In this document: positions 1-5,546 of the stretch, piece by piece | How positions within the stretch are numbered: position 1 is the first letter of the stretch | How the letters are laid out: each line of letters begins with the position of its first letter | Source of the DNA: an uncultured Bacilli bacterium | GTDB lineage: Bacteria > Bacillota_I > Bacilli_A > RF39 > UBA660 | DNA length: 6,303 nucleotides | Assembly (NCBI GenBank): GCA_934090595.1 | Contig: CAKOJO010000062.1 | Location: 1 to 6,303, forward strand | Reading direction: 5' to 3' | Made by a program: the position numbers and the translations under genes | The notes under the pieces: generated by a model | The model's input: only the letters and a program-made list of their open reading frames with translations | Databases searched by the model: none | Told to the model about the DNA's origin: nothing

Positions 1-69
1 AAAATAAATTTAGTTCAAGTTTTCGTACCTATGTATGCCTTGAACGAAGTGAAAGGAATGAAGCTTATA

Positions 70-702
70 ATGAAAAAAATAACAAGAAACTACACAGTAG
101 AAGGAATTATATTTGCAAGCATATGCGTATTTTGCTTACTTAGTTTTGCTCTAGTAAGATCAATGTCAGTAGTAGACTCTAAAATAAGTGACAACTATAC
201 ATACGTTTCATATGAAGTGCTTACTGATAATGTTGTACCAGTTACAAAAGAAGAACAAAAAAGTGTTGTGAGACCATATGACGACGACAAAGTAAAAGTT
301 GGAAAAACATTCTATGACTATCAAAATAAAGAAACACAAGAAAAATCAATCATATACTACGAAAATACTTATATTCAAAACAGTGGAGTAGATTACACAA
401 ATGATTCAGTTTTTAAAGTAAATGCAATCAAAGACGGAAAAATTCTATCGGTAACAAAAGATGACATAACAGGAACAACTATAAAAATAAAACATAACGA
501 CAATCTAATTAGTGTCTATCAAAGTGTAAAAGATGTACTTGTAAAAGAAAATGAAGAAGTAAAACAAGGACAAACAATAGCATCATCATCCACAAACGCA
601 ATAAGTCAAGACCTAGGAAATCATTTGCACTTTGAATTATATAGTAATAATAAACTAATAGATCCAGAAAAATACTTCAGTGAAAACATAAAGGGATACT
701 AG
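70..702 (+). CDS. spoIIQ: SpoIIQ-like membrane-anchored LytM/M23 family protein
   Basis: From the ATG at 70 this is 210 residues: a short basic N-terminus, one membrane helix (about 12-29), an extracytoplasmic linker, and a C-terminal LytM/M23 domain (about 100-200). The second zinc motif, HLHFE, is intact at H185-H187. The first motif, normally HxxxD, reads N104-S-G-V-D108, so one zinc-ligand His is missing. The third-His region reads VYQSV rather than the usual YAH. Bacillus subtilis SpoIIQ is likewise a degenerate LytM protein; it sits in the forespore membrane and binds SpoIIIAH across the intermembrane space. The same role here is inferred. The start at 70 is preferred because AAAGGA at 52-57 lies 12 nt upstream; the in-frame ATG at 31 has no ribosome site and the ATG at 58 abuts the purines. 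The gene ends one base before mreB. A vegetative M23 hydrolase is the alternative, but the missing His argues against it. Confidence 0.75.
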   Translation: MKKITRNYTVEGIIFASICVFCLLSFALVRSMSVVDSKISDNYTYVSYEVLTDNVVPVTKEEQKSVVRPYDDDKVKVGKTFYDYQNKETQEKSIIYYENTYIQNSGVDYTNDSVFKVNAIKDGKILSVTKDDITGTTIKIKHNDNLISVYQSVKDVLVKENEEVKQGQTIASSSTNAISQDLGNHLHFELYSNNKLIDPEKYFSENIKGY

Positions 703-703
703 T

Positions 704-1687
704 ATGTTCAATAAAGATATAGGAATTGACCTAGGAACAGTCAATATATTAGTTTATGTTAAAGGAGAAGGAATAATAGTAAATGAACCAAGTGTAATAG
801 TGGTAGATGAACAAACAAAAAAACCAATTGCCTTTGGAGAAGAAGCAAATAGAATGTTAGGAAGAACACCAGGAAAAATAAAAGCAATAAAACCAATGAA
901 AGATGGAGTAATCGCAGACTTCGAAATGGTTGAAACATTACTATCCTATTTATTAAGAAAGATAAATATAAAAAATAAAATAGTAAAACCAAGAATAATA
1001 ATATGTTGTCCATCAAATATAACAGAAGTAGAAAAAAATGCCATAAAAGAAGCAGCAGAAAGAACTGGTGCCAAAAAGGTATTCATTGAAGAAGAACCTA
1101 AAGTTGCCGCAATAGGAGCAGGTCTAGAAATCGGAGAACCAATAGGTAATATGGTCGTAGACATTGGTGGTGGAACAACTGACATTGCAGTTTTATCATT
1201 AGGAAACATAGTAACAAGTGCATCAATTAAAACCGCAGGAAATACATTTGATGAAAATATAATAGAATATGTAAAAAATAAATATAAACTATTAATCGGA
1301 GAAAAAACCGCAGAAAATATAAAAATAAAAATAGGAACAGTAAAAAGTACAAAAAAAGAAAAATTAGAAATAAGAGGAAGAGACCTAATCGGAGGACTTC
1401 CAAAAACAATTACAATAACAAGTGATGAAGTGGAAGAAGCATTAAAAGATAGTGTAAATAAAATAATATCCATGATAAAAGTAGTATTAGAACAAACTCC
1501 ACCAGAACTAGCATCTGACATCATAGAAAATGGAATAATGTTGACAGGAGGGGGAGCAATGCTTCAAAACCTAAAAGAACTTCTAGAAGAAGAACTAAAA
1601 GTACCAGTTAAAGTAGCAGAAAATCCACTTGCATGTGTAGCCGAGGGAACAGGAATAATGTTAGATAAGATATACTACATAGATTAA
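704..1687 (+). CDS. mreB: MreB/Mbl rod-shape actin-like ATPase
   Basis: This is a 327-residue bacterial actin, close to the usual MreB length of 330-345. Nucleotide-fold motifs are clear: the phosphate-1 loop GIDLGTVN near residues 7-14, phosphate-2 DIGGGTTDI at 153-161, and the adenosine-binding LTGGGA near 280. MreB-family filaments lie under the cytoplasmic membrane and guide the elongation machinery that inserts side-wall peptidoglycan. The ATG lies one base after the spoIIQ-like stop with AAAGGG at 690-695 as its ribosome site, so the two genes are very probably cotranscribed and translationally coupled. No mreC or mreD follows. Because of the sporulation-gene neighbour and absent mreCD, this copy is more likely the Mbl-type paralog than the mreBCD copy; in B. 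subtilis mbl follows spoIIID, which is missing here. The MreB versus Mbl choice cannot be settled from this sequence alone. Confidence 0.95.
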   Translation: MFNKDIGIDLGTVNILVYVKGEGIIVNEPSVIVVDEQTKKPIAFGEEANRMLGRTPGKIKAIKPMKDGVIADFEMVETLLSYLLRKINIKNKIVKPRIIICCPSNITEVEKNAIKEAAERTGAKKVFIEEEPKVAAIGAGLEIGEPIGNMVVDIGGGTTDIAVLSLGNIVTSASIKTAGNTFDENIIEYVKNKYKLLIGEKTAENIKIKIGTVKSTKKEKLEIRGRDLIGGLPKTITITSDEVEEALKDSVNKIISMIKVVLEQTPPELASDIIENGIMLTGGGAMLQNLKELLEEELKVPVKVAENPLACVAEGTGIMLDKIYYID

Positions 1688-1702
1688 TACCTGTTCTTTT
1701 TT
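1646..1702 (+). terminator. Possible long-loop terminator after mreB
   Basis: AACAGG near the end of mreB (1648-1653) pairs with CCTGTT (1690-1695), with one more flanking G-C pair and G-U pairs, and is followed at once by a run of six T (1697-1702). The loop is about 36 nt, long for an intrinsic terminator, and the left arm lies inside the coding sequence. The T-run and the new promoter just downstream support it; the loop length weakens it. Confidence 0.3.
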
Positions 1703-1730
1703 GTTGAAATAAGTAAAAGTATGATATAAT
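1701..1730 (+). promoter_or_regulatory. Vegetative extended -10 promoter for the tagO-like gene
   Basis: There is a perfect TATAAT at 1725-1730 with an upstream TGn (TGA at 1722-1724), making an extended -10. A weak -35, TTGTTG at 1701-1706, lies 18 bp upstream. The predicted start near 1737 places the ribosome site AGGCGGTGAT (1737-1746) at the very start of the message, giving a leader of only about 13 nt before the ATG at 1750. Confidence 0.65.
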
Positions 1731-1749
1731 TAACTTAGGCGGTGATAAA

Positions 1750-2811
1750 ATGCTAGATATTAACAATCAACTACATATATTGTTCATAGTACTAACATGT
1801 TTAATAATAACATTAGCAATAACATTCTATATAAAAAAAATAGCAATTCATATCGGAGCAATGGATATTCCAAATAAAAGAAAAGTACATACAAAACCAA
1901 TGCCACGACTTGGAGGATTAGGAATATTCTTAGGATTTCTATTTGGTTACATGCTATTTGGAGTTCAAAGTGTTCAAATGAACTCGATACTAATAGGAAG
2001 TTTCATTATAGTTTTAACCGGAGTAATAGATGATATAAAACCACTTGATGCAAAAACAAAACTAATTGGACAAATAATTGCAGCATGTATAGTAATTTTC
2101 TATGGTAATATTTTATTAAATAAAGTAACATTATTCGGATTATACATAAACTTTGGTATCTTTTCATATCCATTAACAGTTTTATTTATACTGGGATGTA
2201 TAAATATAATAAATCTAATTGATGGACTAGACGGTCTATCAAGCGGAACATGTGCAATATTTTATTTAACAATAGGAATAATTGCATTTATCAAAGGAAC
2301 AATGGGTGCATTAAATATAACGTTGGCATTTATCATGTTAGGTTCTACACTAGGATTCTTGTATCACAACTTTTACCCAGCAAAAATCTTTTCCGGAGAC
2401 TCAGGTTCCATGTTTCAAGGCTTCATGATTGCAGTAATATCTTTATTAGGATTCAAAACTGCAACAATGATTTCTCTATTTGTTCCATTATTAATACTAG
2501 GAATACCAATACTAGATACACTATTTGCAATAATAAGAAGAAGTCTAAAACATCAACCAATATATATGCCAGACAAATGTCATTTACATCACCAACTATT
2601 AAGCTTAGGTTTATCACATAGAAATACAGTATTAGCAATATATGCAATGAATATATTATTTGCAATCGCATCAATAATATATATAATCGGAGATAAAAAA
2701 ATAGGTGTATATGTATACCTAACAATATTAGCATTAATACTATGGATAGTATTTAGAACAGGAATAATATCAGACAAAAATAAACAAACGGCTAACAAAG
2801 AGAAAAAATAA
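1750..2811 (+). CDS. tagO: Undecaprenyl-phosphate GlcNAc-1-phosphate transferase (TagO/WecA, MraY family)
   Basis: This is a 353-residue polytopic membrane protein of the polyprenyl-phosphate N-acetylhexosamine-1-phosphate transferase family. Visible motifs are PNKRKVHTKPMPRLGG (41-56), the acidic pair GVIDD at D94-D95, NLIDGLDGL (155-163), FSGDSGS (214-220) and the C-terminal HLHH (278-281). The His-rich HxHH loop and the RKxHxxPxPRxGG start are typical of TagO/WecA rather than MraY proper. The reaction moves GlcNAc-1-phosphate from UDP-GlcNAc to undecaprenyl phosphate at the inner membrane face, the first step of wall teichoic acid linkage or other surface glycans. The sequence does not show which polymer is made, since no other tag or polysaccharide genes are here. 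The start is set by AGGCGGTGAT upstream of the ATG. It has its own promoter and terminator, so it appears monocistronic. Ten or so hydrophobic segments fit the family. Confidence 0.9.
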   Translation: MLDINNQLHILFIVLTCLIITLAITFYIKKIAIHIGAMDIPNKRKVHTKPMPRLGGLGIFLGFLFGYMLFGVQSVQMNSILIGSFIIVLTGVIDDIKPLDAKTKLIGQIIAACIVIFYGNILLNKVTLFGLYINFGIFSYPLTVLFILGCINIINLIDGLDGLSSGTCAIFYLTIGIIAFIKGTMGALNITLAFIMLGSTLGFLYHNFYPAKIFSGDSGSMFQGFMIAVISLLGFKTATMISLFVPLLILGIPILDTLFAIIRRSLKHQPIYMPDKCHLHHQLLSLGLSHRNTVLAIYAMNILFAIASIIYIIGDKKIGVYVYLTILALILWIVFRTGIISDKNKQTANKEKK

Positions 2812-2830
2812 CAATTTTCTCTTTTCTTTT
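2797..2830 (+). terminator. Intrinsic terminator of the tagO-like gene
   Basis: The perfect 10-bp stem AAAGAGAAAA (2797-2806) / TTTTCTCTTT (2815-2824) has an 8-nt loop that contains the TAA stop codon, and is followed by TCTTTT. The hairpin is AT-rich but correctly placed, and it separates the housekeeping gene from the agr-like island. Confidence 0.6.
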
Positions 2831-2841
2831 GCTCAACAAAG

Positions 2842-2850
2842 TGCTAGAAT
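2842..2850 (+). promoter_or_regulatory. Candidate promoter (extended -10) for the agr-like island
   Basis: TGCTAGAAT is an extended -10 with five of six matches to TATAAT (2845-2850). No good -35 is seen at 16-18 bp. It lies just beyond the tagO terminator and would give a leader of about 95 nt to the membrane-protein gene. A second TGn-10 element (TGCTATATT, 2935-2943) sits much closer to that gene. Confidence 0.4.
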
Positions 2851-2934
2851 AGTATCGGAAAAAGGAAAAAATTTCCAAAAAATATAAAAAAAATAAAAAA
2901 ATTGTAAAAATTGCGCGAAAGATATTTTAATCTG

Positions 2935-2943
2935 TGCTATATT
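2935..2943 (+). promoter_or_regulatory. Second candidate extended -10, adjacent to the start codon
   Basis: TGCTATATT matches an extended -10 (TATATT, five of six). Its start point would fall near 2950, after the GGAG at 2944-2947, so a transcript from here would lack that ribosome site and be nearly leaderless. No -35 is visible at 17 bp. Confidence 0.25.
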
Positions 2944-2953
2944 GGAGATGTGG

Positions 2954-3625
2954 ATGTTTATGAAAGATTTTTTAAAATGGTTAGGTGTTAATGAAAAAGT
3001 TGCTAAAGTAGCAATATGGTTATTTATAATAATGGTATGTCTGATTGTTATTAATACAGCGCTGGACAGTCTAGGTTTGCCTTATTATAAAATAACTGTG
3101 GACAACTTAGTACAAGCTGATTTTGGCAAAGTATTTAACTACATATTATCATGGATAATAATATTATTTAATTTTTATTCAGTAATATTTATAGTCTTCA
3201 GAACAAAAGAATTTAAGAAGATTCTACCATATTCATTGATTTACTTAGTGTTAGATATACTTATAAGACAGGTAAGTAATTATATGGTTTCTCAAATTTT
3301 TATAATAGCATTTATTTTAGGATTTTGTTATTTCTATTCTGGTAAAAAGATAAAGTATATAATATATGGGATATATTCAATAATATTTAATGTATTTATT
3401 CAGTTTATATGGTTTTCATACAAAGCAAGTTCATTAAATATAAATGAGTTAAATGCTAGTACAAGAACAATCCTTACATTTGATTTCTTTATAATTATGA
3501 CAGTTATTATAATTGCAAAAGAAATATATATGAAAAAAAGGAGCGAAAGAATATGTGGGGCGGAGGAGAAAGTATACTCTGGATCGGAGAATTCAAAAAA
3601 GAAAGCAACTTTGCCAAGAAAATAG
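2954..3625 (+). CDS. Six-helix membrane protein, kinase-less AgrC-sensor-like candidate
   Basis: I do not recognise a named family. From the ATG at 2954 the product is 223 residues with six likely membrane helices (about 15-36, 60-82, 91-109, 112-128, 134-155 and 172-189), an amphipathic N-terminus and a basic cytosolic tail from about 190. Six or seven N-terminal helices are also the layout of the AgrC sensor half, and the next genes are agr-like, but this protein stops where the HisKA/HATPase domains would begin. It could be a peptide receptor without a kinase, an exporter, or an immunity protein for the peptide encoded at its 3' end. TGGAG at 2943-2947 sits 6 nt before ATG 2954; ATG 2960 and the upstream TTG at 2942 are alternatives. 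The last 24 codons overlap the peptide gene in another frame, so the tail sequence may be constrained by the peptide rather than by its own function. Confidence 0.75.
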   Translation: MFMKDFLKWLGVNEKVAKVAIWLFIIMVCLIVINTALDSLGLPYYKITVDNLVQADFGKVFNYILSWIIILFNFYSVIFIVFRTKEFKKILPYSLIYLVLDILIRQVSNYMVSQIFIIAFILGFCYFYSGKKIKYIIYGIYSIIFNVFIQFIWFSYKASSLNINELNASTRTILTFDFFIIMTVIIIAKEIYMKKRSERICGAEEKVYSGSENSKKKATLPRK

Positions 3626-3645
3626 CTAAGAAATTAGCTAAATAA
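3553..3645 (+). CDS. 30-residue Trp/Lys-rich peptide, candidate AgrD-like signal precursor or leaderless antimicrobial peptide
   Basis: This short gene lies in the +1 frame relative to the membrane-protein gene and overlaps its last 73 nt. It has a strong ribosome site, AAAAGGAG at 3536-3543, spaced 9 nt from the ATG, and no in-frame alternative start between the ATG and the upstream TGA at 3481. The product begins MWGGGESILWIGEF, has Trp at 2 and 10, and ends in a lysine-rich amphipathic helix (about 20-30, with F20, I24 and L28 on one face and seven Lys in the whole peptide). There is no Cys. Next to an AgrB-like gene, Ser7-Ile11 (S-I-L-W-I) could form a five-residue lactone, followed by an acidic-then-basic stretch (GEFKK) like the AgrB recognition tail. 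The usual N-terminal helix is missing and the helix is C-terminal instead, so a leaderless bacteriocin or modulin-like peptide is a serious alternative. Confidence 0.65.
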   Translation: MWGGGESILWIGEFKKESNFAKKIAKKLAK

Positions 3646-3650
3646 TTCAA

Positions 3651-3687
3651 TGTAAATAATAGTTCATGGGTCCTACTATTATTTACA
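3651..3687 (+). repeat. 13-bp inverted repeat between peptide and AgrB-like genes
   Basis: TGTAAATAATAGT (3651-3663) is a perfect inverted repeat of ACTATTATTTACA (3675-3687) with an 11-nt loop, TCATGGGTCCT. It begins 5 nt after the peptide stop and ends 14 nt before the AAGGGGG ribosome site of the AgrB-like gene. No T-run follows, so it is not a standard terminator. An mRNA-stabilising or attenuating hairpin, or an operator for a dimeric protein, is possible. Confidence 0.7.
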
Positions 3688-3715
3688 CATTCATCTATAG
3701 TAAGGGGGTAATATT

Positions 3716-4168
3716 ATGGAAGAAAAACAAAAACAAAAAAAGAATGCTAGAAAAAAGAAAAATGGTATTTGGTTTAATGACACAACCACAATAGAAAACT
3801 TTTCACAAGAAACAGCATCCAAACTAGAAAAGACCATTGAAAACATAATATTTTATGGAATTACTATACCATTGCAACTATTTCAAACAATTGGAGTATT
3901 TGTAATTGCTTATTTCAATGATGCATTTGCAGAGTTAGCATTTTTCTTAATAGGTTTTTTCTTTACAAGAAGTTTTTTAGGAGAAACATTTCATTTGAAT
4001 TCAACAATAACATGTACAACATTTACTTGGACTTTATTTTTCTTGATAACATGGTTAATTCCTAGTATATACATAAGTGTTTTCTTATGTGTACTTATGG
4101 GAGTTATGTTATCAATATACATGCATTATATAGTAGTAAAGGAAGATGAGGTATGCCAAAAAGACTAG
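3716..4168 (+). CDS. agrB: Short, divergent AgrB-like peptide-processing membrane protein
   Basis: This is a 150-residue protein with a Lys-rich N-terminal region (1-16), a linker, and about four hydrophobic segments (about 43-65, 68-84, 103-121 and 122-140). The assignment rests on R85, H93 and C100 in the stretch RSFLGETFHLNSTITC: His and Cys are seven apart, as are the catalytic H77 and C84 of Staphylococcus aureus AgrB, and they lie at the start of a helix as in that family. The usual GGYHA around the His is replaced by GETFH, and the protein is 30-50 residues shorter than typical AgrB, lacking the C-terminal part. AgrB cleaves the AgrD precursor and forms the thiolactone or lactone. The peptide gene just upstream is the likely substrate. 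The ribosome site AAGGGGG at 3702-3708 is strong. It overlaps the next gene by 16 nt. The family call is from motif reading only. Confidence 0.65.
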   Translation: MEEKQKQKKNARKKKNGIWFNDTTTIENFSQETASKLEKTIENIIFYGITIPLQLFQTIGVFVIAYFNDAFAELAFFLIGFFFTRSFLGETFHLNSTITCTTFTWTLFFLITWLIPSIYISVFLCVLMGVMLSIYMHYIVVKEDEVCQKD

Positions 4169-4404
4169 GAGTAGGAACTTTAATCGTTAGAACTTCATTA
4201 CAAGAGTTAGAAGATTTATGCGATCAAAAAGGATTAACGGATTATGAAAAAGAAATTATAATAAGAATTTATTGGTACAAGCAAAACCTAACATTTATAG
4301 CGGACACCATGGATTTCAGGAAATATGGAAAAACACATGGTCGCTATTCAGTTAGAAGTATAAATACTTTCCATAAACAAGCATTCATCAAAATAATTAA
4401 ATAG
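4153..4404 (+). CDS. Small sigma-70 region 4-like helix-turn-helix protein
   Basis: This is 83 residues, mostly helical and basic. Residues 28-80 resemble sigma region 4: LTDYEKEIIIRIY (28-40) as first helix, LTFIADTM (46-53) as the usual ' xxEIA ' helix, and YSVRSINTFHKQAFIKI (65-81) as a recognition helix, with a Gly/Lys-rich loop (55-64) lengthening the turn. It is too short to be a full sigma factor and has no region 2, so it is likely a DNA-binding regulator or a partner of RNA polymerase. The start overlaps the AgrB-like gene by 16 nt with AAGGA at 4139-4143 as ribosome site, so translation is coupled. That places it in the same circuit. No specific family name is claimed. Confidence 0.75.
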   Translation: MPKRLGVGTLIVRTSLQELEDLCDQKGLTDYEKEIIIRIYWYKQNLTFIADTMDFRKYGKTHGRYSVRSINTFHKQAFIKIIK

Positions 4405-4424
4405 TAATCAAAACTATTTTAATT
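4395..4424 (+). terminator. Weak AT-rich hairpin after the HTH gene
   Basis: AATTAAATAGT (4395-4405) pairs with ACTATTTTAATT (4413-4424) with one bulged T and a 7-nt loop. It covers the HTH stop codon. The stem is nearly all A-T and no separate T-run follows, so it could be a weak terminator or attenuator that lowers expression of the LytTR gene relative to the upstream genes. Confidence 0.35.
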
Positions 4425-4460
4425 ATAAAAAAATAAAAAATATTTAGTCAGGAGAAAGTT

Positions 4461-5201
4461 ATGGACTTCATTATTTTAGGTAGTAGTGAAAAAGATATAA
4501 AGGGGTATGAAGGTGTGATAAGTGAATCGTTACTAGGTTCAAAAATAGAATATCATAGTTATAAATTCGATGATATTAATAATATGAAGGAGTATGTTGA
4601 AAAGAATAGAACAAGGAATATTTATATAATTGAAAATAACTCATTAGTAAATGCAGAATTAATTGTTGATTATATAAGAAAGGAAAGAGATGATTATCAG
4701 TCATATATTATTATCATTAATTTTGAAAAAGGCTTTGAGTTACCAAAATATAATGTGATGACTACTATACTAAAAAGCTATAATATGCCAACAAATTTGG
4801 TAATGACAATTAAAGAGTTAAATAAAATGTATATACAAGACTCCAGCATGTTTTGGTTTAAACAAAATGGAGTATTATTTTTAATACCACTCTCTGATAT
4901 TGTCTGTATAGAAAAGCTACAAAATTCAAAATATACTCAAATTATATGTAAAAATAAAAAATACATAATTAAAGAAACACTAAATAATATTAAGACAAAA
5001 CTTAATGAAAATTTCATAATGGTACATAGAAGTGTTTTTGTTAATATAAAAGAAATAAAAACGTATGACCATGTAAATGGAATAATAAGTTTTACTAATC
5101 ATCATCAAACAAGTATGATTTCAAGAGACAAAAAGAAAGAATTATTAAAAGTTCTTACCGAACAAGACATAATTTCTACCAAACAAGGTACAAAATTATA
5201 A
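4461..5201 (+). CDS. AgrA-like LytTR response regulator with degenerate receiver domain
   Basis: This is 246 residues, near AgrA length (238 in S. aureus). The C-terminal LytTR DNA-binding domain (about 130-233) is well kept, with VHRSVFVNIKEI at 188-199 and SRDKKKELL at 221-229; H189, N195 and R222 fall where AgrA uses His, Asn and Arg to contact DNA. The N-terminal 120 residues have the spacing of a receiver domain, but the phosphorylation site reads IYIIENN (54-60) with Glu58 in place of Asp, and the acidic pair after the first strand is GSSEKD. So phosphorylation as in AgrA is unlikely; Glu may mimic the phosphorylated state. There is no histidine kinase gene in the island. AGGAG at 4450-4454 gives a strong start 6 nt on. 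A 56-bp gap with a weak hairpin precedes it. Its target promoters are probably those of the island, but no clear paired LytTR boxes were found. Confidence 0.85.
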   Translation: MDFIILGSSEKDIKGYEGVISESLLGSKIEYHSYKFDDINNMKEYVEKNRTRNIYIIENNSLVNAELIVDYIRKERDDYQSYIIIINFEKGFELPKYNVMTTILKSYNMPTNLVMTIKELNKMYIQDSSMFWFKQNGVLFLIPLSDIVCIEKLQNSKYTQIICKNKKYIIKETLNNIKTKLNENFIMVHRSVFVNIKEIKTYDHVNGIISFTNHHQTSMISRDKKKELLKVLTEQDIISTKQGTKL

Positions 5202-5254
5202 ATCAGTCATATTTGTGATACTATTAAATTGCACACATAAGATAAAACATCCTG

Positions 5255-5260
5255 TATAAG
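5255..5260 (+). promoter_or_regulatory. Possible -10 for the cold-shock gene
   Basis: TATAAG (five of six matches), preceded by TG at 5253-5254. The nearest -35-like TTGCAC (5229-5234) is 20 bp away, which is too far to be convincing. The 106-nt gap after the LytTR gene contains no clear terminator, so readthrough from the island is also possible. Confidence 0.3.
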
Positions 5261-5307
5261 AAGTAAAAAGTAGTAAAAATATTTGGTAGGGAAGGAGAGG
5301 TGAAAAA

Positions 5308-5529
5308 ATGACAGGTTTTGTAAAGTGGTTTAACAATGAAAAAGGATTTGGTTTCATTGATTACAAACCTAACGAAGATGTATTTGTTCATTATTCTGCT
5401 ATTAAAATGGAAGGGTATAAAACTCTTAATGAAGGTGACTATGTTACATTCCAAATAGTAGAAACAGGTAAGGGACTTCAAGCAGTTAATGTTATAGTTA
5501 TTAAGCAAAAAGAACCAATGCCCATATAG
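5308..5529 (+). CDS. csp: CspA-family cold-shock / RNA chaperone protein
   Basis: This is a 73-residue single cold-shock domain, slightly longer than the 65-70 residue norm. It starts MTGFVKWFNNEKGFGFI, with RNP1 KGFGFI at 12-17 and RNP2 VFVHY at 25-29, the two aromatic strands that stack on single-stranded RNA and DNA. Members melt mRNA structure and often act outside cold shock. An unusually long ribosome site, AAGGAGAGGTGA at 5292-5303, offers near full pairing with 16S rRNA and suggests strong translation. A clear terminator follows 17 bp after the stop. The short C-terminal tail (KQKEPMPI) is beyond the domain. Confidence 0.95.
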   Translation: MTGFVKWFNNEKGFGFIDYKPNEDVFVHYSAIKMEGYKTLNEGDYVTFQIVETGKGLQAVNVIVIKQKEPMPI

Positions 5530-5546
5530 TTGGATCAAATATATTG

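Noticed and set aside
1..69. Reading frame open from the left edge into the spoIIQ-like gene, including ATG at 31
   Set aside because: No ribosome site precedes ATG 31, and the residues before position 70 do not look like a signal or a known domain. ATG 70 directly starts the basic end and membrane helix. The left edge may hold the tail of another gene but it is too short to call.
40..71. TTGAAC ... TATAAT promoter-like pair
   Set aside because: The spacing is 20 bp and the TATAAT overlaps the chosen start codon, so transcripts would begin inside the gene.
946..1524. 192-codon minus-strand ORF inside mreB
   Set aside because: Shadow of mreB with low-complexity Ser/Ile/Phe composition and no domain.
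2864..2876. GGAAA/TTTCC short hairpin
   Set aside because: Only a 5-bp stem with a 3-nt loop in A-rich DNA and no T-run; too weak to interpret.
2898..2913. Tandem AAAAATTG copies as LytTR boxes
   Set aside because: The period is 9 bp rather than about 21 bp, and the sequence does not match the AgrA-type ACAGTTN core; likely chance in A-rich DNA.
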